This document shows positions 46,800-59,376 of a stretch of 64,000 bases of DNA, one piece after another. Below the pieces are notes generated by a model. It searched no databases. It saw only the letters and a program-made list of their open reading frames with translations, and was not told the DNA's origin. This DNA comes from Chimonanthus salicifolius (Eukaryota; Streptophyta; Magnoliopsida; Laurales; Calycanthaceae). The stretch covers positions 13,240,302 to 13,304,301 of the forward strand of contig CM023534.1 of assembly GCA_013350335.1 (NCBI GenBank), given 5' to 3'. How positions within the stretch are numbered: position 1 is the stretch's first letter; every line of letters starts with the position of its first letter. The position numbers and the translations under genes were made by a program.

Positions 46800-48850
46800 T
46801 GTCAATTCAACCCAAAATTATCAAGTTTTAAATACAAAACCCGTTCGCCCAAAATGGGTCCACTCGGCCAATTCCTTGGCCCAACTGAGTGGGATCGTGG
46901 CCCATTTACCACTGAACGATGAGCTGATTACAGGTCTGTTTCCACGGCATGTTTGACTAAATGCCCAGGCGTGATATGAAGGTCCGTTGCAGTGAAGATT
47001 GGAGTGGGCTACAGGCTCATTTCTGCAGAAATGGATTCTGTGGGAAAGGCCCAGATTATAACAACTTGGGCTGGATTTAAACTGAATTGCAGTGGCCCGT
47101 TGCTGCAGTGCAGGCTCAAGAGCTGGGCTTGAGACTGCACACAGGCACCCAAACAACCGACCAAGTGGCTGTACATTCGGTCAAATTCAGGTCCAGTTAA
47201 TACAGTAAACCAAACTGGGTTTACACGAGTTACAACTCGGTTTTTAATGCAGTAAACAGATTGAGTTTGCAACCAATTGCAGCCCGGTTTTAATACAGTA
47301 AACCCGACCAAAAATGGCTTGATTTAACAGCAATAAAACCGGCTGGTTCTACACGGGTACAGGCCCTCTTGCAGGGTCCTTGTCCAGCCTTAACACAGGC
47401 AAAAAACAGCCTGGTTTAGCTGGCCCAACTGAACTCAGTTCAGGCCAAGCAACCAGCAGCGAACTCAGGACAATTTGGTGAGTCCAAACAGACCAAACAT
47501 GAGTCAGAATAATTCAGAAAGGAGTCTCAAACAACACCTTTGTTTAAGAAACACAACTCAACAATTTATCGACTATAATCAATGTAACAAATATCTACGA
47601 TATTTTCATTTTTATCATGAAAATACCGGCAAAATAACTTTTGCACGTTAAAAACCCGAGTTTATTACGTCTGCCATTTTTAACTGTAAATTCCCGTCAA
47701 AAATGCGTTTTCATTACGAGAAACGGTAAATTCCCGTTAAAATCATGAGATTTTACCATTAAATTTACGTTAAAAACACTTGTGCCAAATATATATTTTT
47801 ATTTCTAAAATATCATCTATATTTTCAAACTCTGACATATTATTTATTTACTACATTTATTTTTATTATTTTTAAAATATTATATTTTCTACGATATTTT
47901 CCCGTTAAATTCCCTCTAAAATCTGAGAACTTAAAAATATCCTGCTTTTAATAATTAGCGTTAATATCCCGAAAGCGAGATTTGTTACAATGACCTATAC
48001 GCAGGCCAATAAATCATTCAGAAACTTACCCGGAAGATGAAAAGTGAGCCACACTTGACTCATTAAATTTCACAAAGAAGTTACTAGGATTCCTCCTCAA
48101 CACTCAAGCTTCTTAGGTTTCCGCAAAGGTTCCTGACCCGGACCACCTCTCCAAGACTTCCCTCTCAACTCAGCACACTCTCTCGGGCCTGTTCTCAGAC
48201 TCGGCCTCTCATTGGGACCTGTGTAAACTCAAGATCTGTCTCTAAGGCTAACTCGCCTCTAAGGCCTTCCTTCCTCGGCTTCCTAGGCTCCCTGAACTCA
48301 GTCATCTCAATGGGCTTTTATAGAATTAAGAAGCCCAATTAACCCGAGTTAAATCTAACCTAGCTTAACCGAGTTTAACCAATTGCACAACAACAATTTA
48401 AACTCAGCCAATCAATGCATTGGCTGAGTCGGCTGGGACTTCAAAGTCCCACACACCATTCAAGCTTTGTCCAAATGTGTCTCAATGAGTCACACGCCTT
48501 GGCTCAATTTGAATTTTGAATGGACCGGCCTGATTTGAATTCAAACCAATCAGAAACCATTGTGACTCAATGAGACTTGTTTGAATTTGAATCAAGTCCT
48601 AGGCCCACTGTGACTCAAAGTTGGACTAGCCCACAACTTGTTTGGATTTCAAATGACTTCCAACTCGAGTGGAGTTGATTAGTCCACTCGGTCTTGGGAT
48701 GTTTAAGTGCTTGGCCCAATTTGTTGAGTTGGACTTCTCTTGGGTCTTCAAGTGACACGTTATGGGCCCAACTTGGCTTATTGATGGTTCCAAGTGGGTC
48801 CCATCATCCAGTGTCGGACCATGCACAATAACCGGCTAATTGATAGAACT
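46800..48850 (-). mobile_element. Probable long LTR or LTR-retrotransposon remnant
   Basis: On the minus strand a TATA-like TTCTATAAAAGCCC lies near 48320. It is followed by a leader and by a splice-donor-like GGTAAGTTTCTGAATG near 48030, then a roughly 450-bp AT-rich tract with CCCGTTAAA/TTTAACGGG words and a GC-richer segment with several TACAGTAAACC words. The layout resembles long Ty3/gypsy LTRs. Neither border nor TSD was resolved. Confidence 0.35.
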
Positions 48851-49148
48851 CATTAGTTGTTTTGCTTGTGCCTTTACCGTTATTGTATTTGTCGTAGAAT
48901 TCCATGGCAACCGTCACCGCCCTATCCTTTTTTGCACTCTAGATGTCCACATTAGAGTTTTACTCTATGTCCTCGTCTTCAGAGAAGTTCGAAATCTACC
49001 ATCAAGAAAGATGTAGGGAAACAAAATGGTGGATGATCTTGTCAAAAGTTTGGTTCCAAATATAAGATTCCAAGTATAAAATGGGGAATAGGTGGCCATA
49101 GTTTCCAAAAGGTGAGATGATGTACCTATTATGATAATGCATGCTTAA

Positions 49149-49422
49149 TTTAGGGTTGCAACTCGGGTCGGGTCAAAACCCGACCCGTATAACCCCACCC
49201 GAGAATTTTACAAGTTAACCCGATCCGACCCAGCTAAAATGGGTTCAGAATGCAGATCAGGTCAGAATTCGAGTTGATTCGAGTTAGAATTCGGGTCGGT
49301 CGGGTCAGATTGTGAAGTTCAAGTTGATAATTCAGGGTGAGTCGGATCAGATTCTATATATATCAACTCAGGTCGAGTTGGGTTTTAAAGAACCCGACCG
49401 CCCGACCCGAGTTGCGGCCCTA
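49149..49422. mobile_element. TIR element rich in CGGGTCGGGTC words
   Basis: The left end TTAGGGTTGCAACTCGGGTC and the complement of the right end, TAGGGCCGCAACTCGGGTC, form an inverted repeat of about 20 bp. ATGCTTAA at 49141-49148 and ATGCTTAT at 49423-49430 flank it (7 of 8), which suggests an 8-bp TSD and a hAT-type MITE. It is non-coding. Confidence 0.65.
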
Positions 49423-49430
49423 ATGCTTAT

Positions 49431-51099
49431 AAACTAAAAACGTAGGAATGTGATTTAAGTTGTAGCATATGGGTAAGAAACACTCTCAAGAGACTTTTGA
49501 AGTCTCCTTAAAGAGGTTGATCTCTAAAGATTGAGGTGGGTTATATGTTTTCTGATGGAACATGTAGATAAGAATAAGAAGACTTAACTATGTAAAATTT
49601 GACCTCAAACCATTGATTGCTACAAACCATTGATTTTTATGGCCTATCTCACAAAGTAATGATGATCGGATCGAGGACTTTTCTTTGAGTTATATCATCT
49701 ACAAAGTCCTCTATCCATCTCACTCAACCATAAAGAGTCCATCATATGATATATGTGCAGTCTCTACATTTAAAATAAGTACCAAGTCTCTCAAAAGCTG
49801 CTGCCATAGATTTGGCAGATATTTGTCACTGTTTCTACTTGAAGGTGGGTCTTCACCAGCTTGGGCCTATGAAACTCAAAAAGATGGTAAGAAAGCAGGA
49901 TACAACTGGAGGGCAGTAGGCGCAGTTTGTATGGGGCTTGGATTGGCAGATCTGAATAAATATCTGGTGCATACAGGGTTTTAGATTATTTAGATTCCAT
50001 CTTGCATGTAATGGTATCTTTGATGTTCGCTTGTGTATCGTACGGATGGTTCACCATTAAGGATAGGATTAGCATGGCCTGTGGGGGCTTGGATGGACTT
50101 GTGGACCTGTCCAATAAGGTAAGGATCAACAAGCTTGGATCATGCAAGTCATTGCTATTTGCCTCTATGCATTGGTCCACTGGGTTAAGGATGAACGTGC
50201 TTTTATAATCAATAGCATGCTCTTCCCGCTTCTCTACAAACAACCAGTAGTCCAGACAAACAGGCAGGGACGCAAAGGATTGCCGATGGAGAGGAGGCCC
50301 GAGAGTTTGATAGAGCCAGTGTGGAACCCATCTATTAAACAGGGATTCTTTGTTAAACTAAAATTAAGATTTTCTTATTTAATTAGGAACTGGGTAGACC
50401 TTGTTTAGTAAGATTAGAATTAAACTGTTCTAATTGAATCAGTATTGAGTTGGGAATGTAGTAGGGAGAAGGGAGGAGACAGGAAATTTTTTTTATAAAT
50501 CCAAACGTATCACATGTTGAATTTCCAAAAAAAAAAAAAGGGAGTTGAATATTAAAAAAATTAAAAATATTATAAACTATAATAAGATATAGATTTAGCT
50601 ACGTAGTAAGGGTGAAGTTAATTCTAGTTAGTCTTCTCCCAATCGATATCCCTAAGTTTGGCATGCATGTTGATTGTGGGTGGGTCTACTTTTCTATTCA
50701 TGTCCTGGCAGCTAAGAGCCATGTCGTATGTGAAGTTGGTAGAACAGTGAATCGGCATATGTCGCATGTTCAGGTTTTAAGGTTCCACCATCAATATAAG
50801 GGGCCTATCATGCAAAAGGAAAAAAAAGATTCAACAGACACAGGTACAAATAAATGATCCATTCACATTATTTGATCACCTGAGTAGACCTCACCACCCA
50901 CTGCATCAGAATGGTCTCCGTTATCCACCAAATCCAATCACTATGAGACAGGAGACAGTACTAGAGTTTTCAGTTTGGTCTTAGTTGATCAAGGGTTTGT
51001 TGTTGTCAAGGTTTAGATTTCATTGGGATAAAGACTGGATCAGGGTGAAGGCATCTAACATCAACCACTACTGAAGTCTTATCCGAGGATCTGGAGTCT
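49431..51099. other. Intergenic DNA
   Basis: No gene was recognised. Overlapping frames at 49685-50408 on both strands have no domain. The right end may include more of the degenerate LINE. Confidence 0.4.
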
Positions 51100-52480
51100 T
51101 TGGCTAGAGAGGTAGGTTATGGAGTAGGGAAATTGTCATTTACTTACCTGGGGATGCCAGTCCTACCCTTTCAATTGGAGGTAGATTGACTCTAATCAGA
51201 TCAAGTTTGACAAATCTCCCCACCTATTTTCTATTGTTGTTTGAAATACCGGAGTGGCAAAGAAATTAGAGAAAATCTAGAGAGACTTTCTTTGGGAGGG
51301 CAAGGGACATGTTAGGAAAATCCACCTAGTGAAATGGGAAGAAGCTAAAGAAATTAAGGATAAAGGGGAATTGGGGGGCTATACAGTGTTCGGGATAGAA
51401 ATCACGCCGTGTTATGCAAATGGCTTTGGAGTTTTTTAGTTGAAAAGGAGGCTCTGTGGAGGAAGGCTTTGGTAGCTAGATATGGAGAGGCAGATTCGGG
51501 GGATTGGAAATTAGGTATTAGGGCAGCTAGGGAGGGCTCGATGGTAGTGAAAGCTCTGGTAAGAATAGGGAATGGTGGGGGAAGGATCGGTGAGTTTTTT
51601 CAGTTAGGGATCAATCTCCTAGGCAGGAAACGGAAGGGGAGTGTTGTTTTGGAAAGACAAGTGGGAGGGGGAGAGACCACTTATGGAGTCATTTCCCAGA
51701 TTGTTTAGAGTTGCGCTGAATCGGGATGCACTAGCTAGCGAATACTATGATGAAGTCAATGATGCTCCTCTGTGGTCTCCCATTTAGAAGGTCCTTCAGA
51801 GGTTTGAAGAGGACCTTCATCGGGCCTTGATCACTCTCTTAGGAGACACTAAATTGTGGCTTCAGGATGAAGACAAATGGATTTGGTCCAAAGATCCATC
51901 TGTATCATTCTCAGTAATATAAATCCTTGAATCAGCATATGCTATTAACCGGAATCCACCGCCCTTGTGCAAACTCGCTTGGAACAACAAGGTACCCCCT
52001 AGAATCCAGGTCTTAATGTGGGTGGCGTTAAAAAGGAAGATCTTAGTAAGGCATACTCTCAGGAGAAGAGGCATCCTCCTAGAAATGCATCGGATGTGTG
52101 TACTCCGTGTGGGGAGGAGAATGAAACAATGGATCACTTACTGAGTGATTGTTGGTTCACGTGGGGTGTATGGTGTTATTTTTTGAGGCTATTCGGATGC
52201 TCGTGAGTCCTGGGGAGAGGCGTGGAGGGTGCGGTCGCAGGGTGGCAAGGGGAGGGGAACTTTAGGGGTAGATCTAGGTTGGCATGGAGATTGGTACCAT
52301 ATGCGATCTCGTGGGCTATTTTGAAAGAACGAAATGAGAGGATATTCGAGGAGAAAAGGGGGTCCATTAGAGAAGTTTTTGAGAAGGCGAAATAGAATTT
52401 ATAGGATGGCTATCGGTTTGTAAGGAGTTCTTTGGTTTGGCTCCGGAGGACTTCTACTTATCTTTGGAAGGGTGCATGAG
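51100..52480 (+). mobile_element. Degenerate LINE ORF2 (C-terminal part)
   Basis: Across shifting frames one reads LINE ORF2 landmarks in order: YLGMPV (about 51145), LEKI-RDFLWEG and HLVKWEEAKE (about 51270-51350), LLCKWLWSFLVEKEALWRKAL (split here: LLCKWLWSF, then EKEALWRKAL, about 51408-51460), KVPPRIQVLMWVALKRKIL (about 51990), the zinc-knuckle CGEENETMDHLLSDC (about 52107), and LKERNERIFEEKRG (about 52325). Several stops and shifts interrupt it. No TSD or 3' tail was found, so it is an old copy with approximate borders. Confidence 0.8.
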
Positions 52481-53363
52481 GGGAGTTGGGAAAGCTAGAA
52501 AACCCAGAGTCAATTGGGTAGCGCCATCTCAAGAGAAAGCTGTTAAATACTACCTTCTACACAAAACACCTAAGTTAAATGTGACAGAAGTTGTTAAAAT
52601 ATTATCTTCCTCACAAAAACACCCAAGTTACCACCTAGCCACCTATCATTCAATATTCTACTCAGTAGCTTTATTTTCTTTTCTTTTGGGACCTGTACAA
52701 AGATGTACCAACATTGTAATATTACAACTTGGAATGACTAAATAGTTCAAGACAACATTGAAATTACAATTAGGATTGGAGCTTTCTGATAATGTAGAAC
52801 AAAAATAAATATATTTTTTTGAGCGGTGAACAAAAATACATATATAGAAAACTATGTACCATGGCTGCCCCTTGTTGGACGACATACATGATTTCTTTTC
52901 ATTGCATGTTCTTCACTGTGATGCTGCGTACGACATTCACAACCATACCAGCAATCTACCCTTTTTGCTGCATCAGGTGGGAGGAGCTAATCAAAGACAA
53001 AAGAATCAGTGGAAGACCTCGTGCAGCTCATTAGATAAGAAAGCATCAAACATTTAGAAGACAACACTATTGTACGCAATTTAATTCATAACCATTCTGT
53101 GAAGTCTATACATTCTATTGAATGTTAAGTTTTGGATTTCAATGTAGGAGAGCTCGGAAGGTCCGTTTCTAAGGGAGGTCCATGTATAATTTTGTGATAT
53201 ATATCAAACTCAGATAAGACAAAAAAGAGAATTACAATTTTTTTAAATGATAATTACTATTTTATGACAGAAGAAAACTTCACCAGTGGGAGATTTTTGC
53301 ACCAAGTTCATGATCCAAATGCTTTACTACATGGAATGACAATCCCTGCCTTTAGATTGAATG
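52481..53363. other. Intergenic DNA
   Basis: No gene was recognised; the frames at 52819-53057 show no domain. Confidence 0.4.
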
Positions 53364-53390
53364 CCCTGTTTGGTGGATTGGCGCATAGGG
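53364..53390. repeat. 27-bp inverted repeat, left copy
   Basis: CCCTGTTTGGTGGATTGGCG and the seven bases after it match the complement of 56174-56200 at 26 of 27 positions. The CCCTGTTTGG start resembles PIF/Harbinger termini, but no matching TSD was found. Confidence 0.6.
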
Positions 53391-56153
53391 TGTACAATAA
53401 CAAGTCTATCAACTTCATCAGACAATCTCTTTTCATAAAGAGCAGAGTGTGAGCAGTATCTTAAATTAGATCAAACCATCTATTTTCAAGCTAAAGAAAG
53501 GCTTGGACCATTAAAGCGATGTGATAAGAGCAAACATTAAGGCAGTCCCTTGTTTTCCTTACTATTCAATGATCCTTCTATATCTCACAGTCAAATTTTA
53601 ATGCCTTGAACCATTCGTGCTGGATCATTCCTCACGACAGTGAATGAAATGTCAAGTATATTCCTTTTCACAACAAAATGGGGATTCCCCAAAATATAAC
53701 ATTTTTCGCTCTTCCCATTCATATGCTGATAGTTTACCTAATGCTGGATGGATTTAGCTCTTGTATCATATGTGATTTCTTTGGTTGTATTAATTGAGGA
53801 ATATTGTATCCTTTCACCAATTAATATTTTTTTTACCATCAACCACCCTCTACACACACACCCCCCATCCCCCGCCCTCCCTTCTCCAAAAAAAAAATGG
53901 ATAAATAAAAACTGCAAACTGAGATTTACAGTCTCATGCAATATTCTAGAAAATGAAGTCTGAAACAAACTCAAAAGTATAGATAATTGAACAGGACAGC
54001 AAGCATCACAGTGAAATAACAAAAGCACCAATATGAAAATAGTAACATTGAAACACCAACTGAAGCACGTATCACAAATGTATCTCTCATCGCAACTCAG
54101 GAAAACCATTGATTGTATACCACAATGACAGTAACATGTACATTCTCAGGGTTCCCTATTACTGAAAGGTTCTAATTCCTTAAAGCTACTAGGAGAATTT
54201 TGAATGAGAATATTTTAGGAAAAGGAAATGCTAATTAATCATTATTTATTATCCTTTCTCCAAAATAGATGAATTAGCTTTGATTACAGGAACCCCGTGA
54301 GGCATAACCAAAGAAAATTAAATTTAAAAGATCTGCCAAACTAATAATGTACATTTTTCACACTCTACGTTGCACTAATGTAATTGATATTGCCCTTCTT
54401 GTCCATAATACTAAGGTTAGTGGGTTAACTAGATTGTTTAACAAAATCTTAGCTTTGAGACAAATGCCTGAAGCATGGTCACTTTTACAAAAATAAAGGA
54501 GATATGCAAAATTGTACTAATAATCAAGGTCTCTAAGTATATGCCACACTATGAAACTTTGGGATAGACAAATAAAACAATGCCTAGACAAGAATCAAAC
54601 ATATTAGAGAATCAATGTAGATTAAAAAAACTGAAGCAAGTGCTGCAACAATTCAATGGAGAAGATAAGGGAGACAAGGAAAAGCCTATAGAAGGTTTTT
54701 GCGAAATTCATTGGAAACAATAGAATACTTTGGATATTGTTAGTAAATTTCATAGTGGTCCTAGTTGATTACAACTCAATCTTGACTCTTGAGATATTTC
54801 TTTTGATGCTTTATACTTTTGTTGCACACAACGTCAAGACAGACACCATATACAACAAAAGATGTTATAGTTGGTTTTCTTTTTTAGTTTCTTTGAGCAG
54901 TAGAAAGACGTCATAATTAACATGATAATATATTTTTAAAGAACAAAACTCTACCAGAAAGTTGCAATATAACAGAAAACTCATGACCAATAAGAGATAG
55001 AAGGTTATAAATACTTACATATTTAGGCAGTGATATTCGGAACCAGTATAAGAGAAAAGCGACCAACTTTTCATAACAGTCACTGGAAAAATTTTATAAC
55101 AAAACTCACTTAGAAATGGTCAATACAAAATCAAATCAATGAAAAGTTGAAAACTTAATCCAGAAAGTTAAATAAAACAACCCAATCAACGCTAGAGTGA
55201 GAGTAAAGACTATGCAAACATTGTACATTTAATCAACACAATGAAAACTGCCATTATTGAATACATTGTAAGTTTCAAGTAGCTTTAAAACATTGAGGGT
55301 CGTTTGTCATTTTCCAGCTGATGAAAAATAGGACCCTTCTCCCTTCATCCATGGAATAAGAGCCCATGGCCAAGAACAGCAAAAATGAAACTTTCCCCTC
55401 TTCTTCCAAGGAATCCATTTTCCATGAAAGGGATCAGAAATTTTAATGAGGAAAAGAGGGAGGCCTTCTCACTTGGCAAGACTACATTTTGTTCATATTC
55501 AACAAAAATAAAAGGTTTCTTTTTTAAGACAGAGACAAGAAAAGTCACATTAAAGGAACAAAAGTACAATCATGGCCCCGTATATAAGAGCACGCTACAC
55601 AATGGTGGGACCAGGGTTCAAAAACTCGAAACTCAACTCAAAATCCCATCAAGTCAAGAAACGCAGCCGAGTTTTTGAAAAAATAGAAAAACTTGTCTAC
55701 TCAAAATTATGTCACGTTGAGTCAACTCAGATTGACTTGTCTGAGTCTTTTTGAGTTTTTAAAAAATGGACAACACTAAGAACATATGTGACAAAAAAAA
55801 GTTTAAAAAAAAAAAAAGGAAAATAGAAAACAAAAGCCCCATACACCCCATTAAAACATTTCCTAAAAAGCCTTGTCTATCTAATTCGACTTTCACCAAA
55901 AGACCTGCCACACAATTAGCAATTCTTCTGACATGTTTGAAGTGAACGGTACTTTCCTTGCAAAGTTTTATAATGTCCCTCACTATATGAACCAACCTCC
56001 ATAGGGATTTTTCCTACCACTTGCCATGCTAAAGTGTTCCTTGAGCTCCCCTCTGTAATCAAATTCCTCAGTCCGACACAGTTCCACAACTGAAGAACGA
56101 AAATAAAGGTTTTAATGCAAACAACAAAAATATCGGATTCCCACAAGCCGACA
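53391..56153. other. AT-rich intergenic DNA between the 27-bp inverted repeats
   Basis: No gene was recognised. A C/CA-rich segment lies near 53848-53890, and a degenerate foldback of ACTCAA/TTGAGT words lies at about 55615-55765. If the 27-bp repeats are transposon ends, this is the interior, but no transposase frame is visible. Confidence 0.4.
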
Positions 56154-57303
56154 TGATGCTAGATTTCGTGGAACCCTATGCGCCAATCCACTAAACAGGG
56201 ATTGGTGGATCCCCGTTACAATGACCTAAGCTAATATGGGGCTGAAATTAAAAGATCAATTAATACTTGCAAATAAAACAATACAAGTCCACTAACAAAC
56301 ACACATGCTATTCTAGAAGTATCAATGAAGCAATTATATAGTAATCTAGACCAAATAGCTACTTATAACAGGGATCTCTCAAAATAGAAGGTTCTTGGGT
56401 CCACAGGAGTGCAAACCAATCATCAGTTTAGGGTAAGCCACTTGTAGGGGAAGACATAGGGGCTGTTATGATGGCAAGAATACGGGACAGTAGGGAAGGA
56501 GGCTAAACGGGTTACTGCAGTAAGTATATGGGCTGTATGGACGGGAATGATAGGGAGAGGATGATTTGGGCTTGAGAAGGATCTGCACGCTGCATGGGAC
56601 TGGCGATGGAGAGGGGAGGTCCAAAAGGGGCTTATGACAGCAGTTAGGGACTGTAGGAAGACTGTAGCAGCAGTAGGAGGGGTAAAAAAGGGGTGGATCT
56701 GGGGTATAGGAGGGGCTGGCGACACTAATAAAACAGATAGGGATGATGGATCTGATCTGTAGGTGGCTTGCAGCAAGAGGATCAAGGAAGAGGGATGGAA
56801 AGAAGGATCTGAAGCAGGGAGGAGGGGCGAAACTGGTTCTGCAACAAAGGAGGGGTAACAACAGTTCCAAGGAAGAGGAAGGAGGGGTGACGGAAGTCCA
56901 AGGAAGGAGAAGAGGGGTTCACGGCAGTCAAAGGGATGGGTTATGGGAGAAAGAAAAGAAAGGCAAAGAGAAGAAGAGAGAGAGAGAAGGGGAGAAAGAG
57001 GTAGAGGAGAGGAGGAGTACCTGGAGGAGGGAGGCTTCTCGCCGCTTCGATTTCTCACCGAAGTTCGATGGATTCCACCATTAGACCATGCGCCGCACGG
57101 GAGGAAAATTTGATTTCATTCATTCAATTGTAAACTTCCCTTTGGGTTGGGATTAAATGGCTTTTATAATAACTCAAATTGGAAAAGACCAAAATACCCC
57201 CTAATTACAAGAATGATTAAAATACCCTCAAAATATCCCAAAATTACATCAATAAAATAACTAAAACAAATTAAAATAAATCCTCTGACAGTGCTCCACA
57301 TCA
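56154..57303 (-). mobile_element. LTR of family D, copy 1
   Basis: It aligns in order with the solo LTR at 61157-62262. It starts TGATGC, has ATGGGGCTGAAATTA near 56236, a long purine-rich block at 56450-57040, the complement of a TTATAAAAGCC TATA box near 57160, and ends CAGTGCTCCACATCA. No TSD was confirmed. The 26-of-27 inverted repeat at 56174-56200 lies within its left end. Open frames on both strands in the purine-rich block are compositional artefacts. Confidence 0.55.
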
Positions 57304-57315
57304 CTGATCCGTCTA

Positions 57316-57695
57316 TGTTGATATACCAGAGTAAGCTTCTCAGAGCTAGTATGACTCATGTCAGGAGGAAGGAGAGGAAGAATTGAAGAAGGTGAAGAGA
57401 TAGATGTGAAGAGAAGTAAGGGACTGTCTCGAAGAAGATGACATCCATAGACACATATGGAACCTAACCAAAAAAAGGATTGGAACCTGGCTCTGTACCA
57501 TGTATAAATTAATAATAAAAAAAAGAGGAAAAAGAGAAGAAAAGGAGAAGACTTGGAGAATAATTCTTCTCTGTATTGTATTGATGTGTTTTCTCCTCTT
57601 AGAGGATACAAGTATAAATAAGATAAAGTGAGCCAATTAAGGTGGCCAAAATAGGCGTAGTCAGGTCAATTTGTCCTGACTTGGGTCCCACAACA
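57316..57695 (-). mobile_element. Possible LTR with TGTTG...CAACA ends
   Basis: Read on the minus strand it runs from TGTTGTGGGACCC to ATATCAACA, 380 bp, with a TATA-like TTATTTATACTTG near 57615 and a leader rich in GAGAA/TTCTC words. These are LTR hallmarks. The flanking 5-mers do not match and no partner LTR was found, so it stays tentative. Confidence 0.4.
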
Positions 57696-57982
57696 ATACT
57701 AACCTCAAGCAGATGGGGAAAATGGCTGATGTGATGATCAAAGGTAAAAGAACCCTCAAGTTTCAATCTCTCAAATATTGATCAAGAAGTATTGTTAACT
57801 AAGCTCAATGGTTTTGATCATCCCTTGAGATTTTATTTTGTATTGAAACAATACAAATATCAATGGAAGAGCCTGTGGTTTGAAGGCTCTGCTATTTCAG
57901 GGAAGAAAAATTGTATGAAGGTTCTTCCATATAAAGGTACATGATCTTCCATGGTATATTCAAATAAAATAGATAATAATAT

Positions 57983-58075
57983 TGTAATTCTTTTGGGCTC
58001 TCCTCCCAACCCCCCCCCCCCCCCCCCCCCTTCTCTCTCGTTTGAATGAATTCTTACCCACCATTCAAAAAAAAA
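57983..58075 (+). mobile_element. 93-bp LINE 3' tail insertion with TSD
   Basis: AGATAATAATAT occurs at 57971-57982 and 58076-58087. Between them lies a short insert with a poly-C tract and a 3' end TTGAATGAATTCTTACCCAC followed by an A-run. The same tail and a poly-C tract end the LINE at 34.7-35.8 kb. This is an extreme 5' truncation of the same family. Confidence 0.8.
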
Positions 58076-58306
58076 AGATAATAATATATCTGGCCTTTAT
58101 TATTTGGGCCTCGTACATATTGACAGTGACAGTGCAAGATTTCGGACCAAAAATAAGTATTGCACCAGACCATATTTTAACCTATTGTCAAAGGTGCTTT
58201 CAGTCATTAGCAGTTTGACCAACACATGAAGCACAGCCTTTATTCGTTGAATAAGAAGTTTTAGGCCTTCTTGGGATAGAATGCAGAAGTCAATCTTGAT
58301 TTTTGA

Positions 58307-59376
58307 CTACTTGGAGAGAAATAATGCATATAAAGACTTTTTTCTGGAAACCAAATAAAGCATATAGAATCAATTATCACAAGTTTTTGGCATGTGGAAA
58401 TTAGCCTATTCATAGATGTTTTACCTTGTGTTCTGAGATTTGATTGCAATAACTTCATGTCTAATTATTCCAACTTGAATTACTGCTAACATCAATTACA
58501 TGCACAATATAAAGCTACTCAATTGTTAATAATCTTTTACGGTGTTTTAAGTCTTAGTGGGCTACATCACAAATATGAAAGTCACTAAAATATCAGATTT
58601 CCTTTGATATAATTTAATACTATTGACTCCTAATAGTAATAAATACAAGATAAAGATGTGTTCATAAAATGTCTAGCATGTTCATAACAGTAATATCAGA
58701 AACTTCGCCATCTTTGAACCAGGGAGGAAATTAAAAAAAGATAGCTCAAAGATCAGAAGATGCAGTATATGCACGTAAATTACTTATCAAAGTATTCATT
58801 AAAGAATGCTAAGTGTGTAATGAAACTTACTTGCAAAGGTATGTCCCAGAAGTAATTGACTCTGCATGACATATTGGCATCCTTGCTATGTCTGCAAGGT
58901 TTAAAAATAAATAAATAAATAAAATTACTGATGTACAACTTCAATGCACACAAATTGCCCCCATACATCAAAGTGTTAAACAATAGTACCAAAATTCATA
59001 GAGATGCTTTAAACTTTCCCATCTCACTTTGTCACCTTTCCATGTACTAAAGTTTAAGATATTAATACAAAGAAAACCACTAAGGAGGTTTGTCAATAAA
59101 ATAAAAAACTGCCTTGAAAGAATATTACCAATTTCTCTATTATTCAACTTCACAATCCAATCTGAGATAACACCCTGTAATGTTTTTCCCATCTGTAGGA
59201 TGCATCTTTCAGTAATCTGAAGACACAAATTAAGATGTGAGATATGGCATCAGATCAACCAAGAATTTAAAAGATAACTATTTTATATAAAACTGTAGAA
59301 GCGTACGCACATCTTGCTCATATCGATTATTTTGATGAGTTGAATTTGGAAGTCTTGAGATGGTACGCTGTGAGAT
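58307..59376 (-). CDS. Candidate multi-exon gene fragment, unknown product
   Basis: Five short GT-AG exons join in phase on the minus strand: 59376-59311, 59216-59129, 58891-58831, 58460-58425 and 58343-58307. They read ISQRTISRLPNSTHQ, then ITERCILQMGKTLQGVISDW, then DIARMPICHAESITSGTYLC, then KHEVIAIKSQNT, and KKSLYALFLSK before a TAG. I do not recognise the family and found no start or upstream exons. Acceptor quality is fair except at 58460, which is weak. The phase agreement across four introns is the main support. It could be the 3' end of a real gene, a decayed gene, or chance. Confidence 0.3.

Noticed and set aside
49685..50408. Possible small gene (frames of 68-99 codons on both strands)
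   Set aside because: No domain, splice sites or promoter signals were found, and the frames conflict.
52819..53057. Overlapping frames of 67-71 codons
   Set aside because: No recognisable domain in either frame and no gene structure around them.
56423..57084. Long frames on both strands, one serine/proline/leucine-rich (211 codons)
   Set aside because: They sit in the purine-rich block of the family D LTR. The composition alone gives open frames, and the second LTR copy does not keep the same frames.
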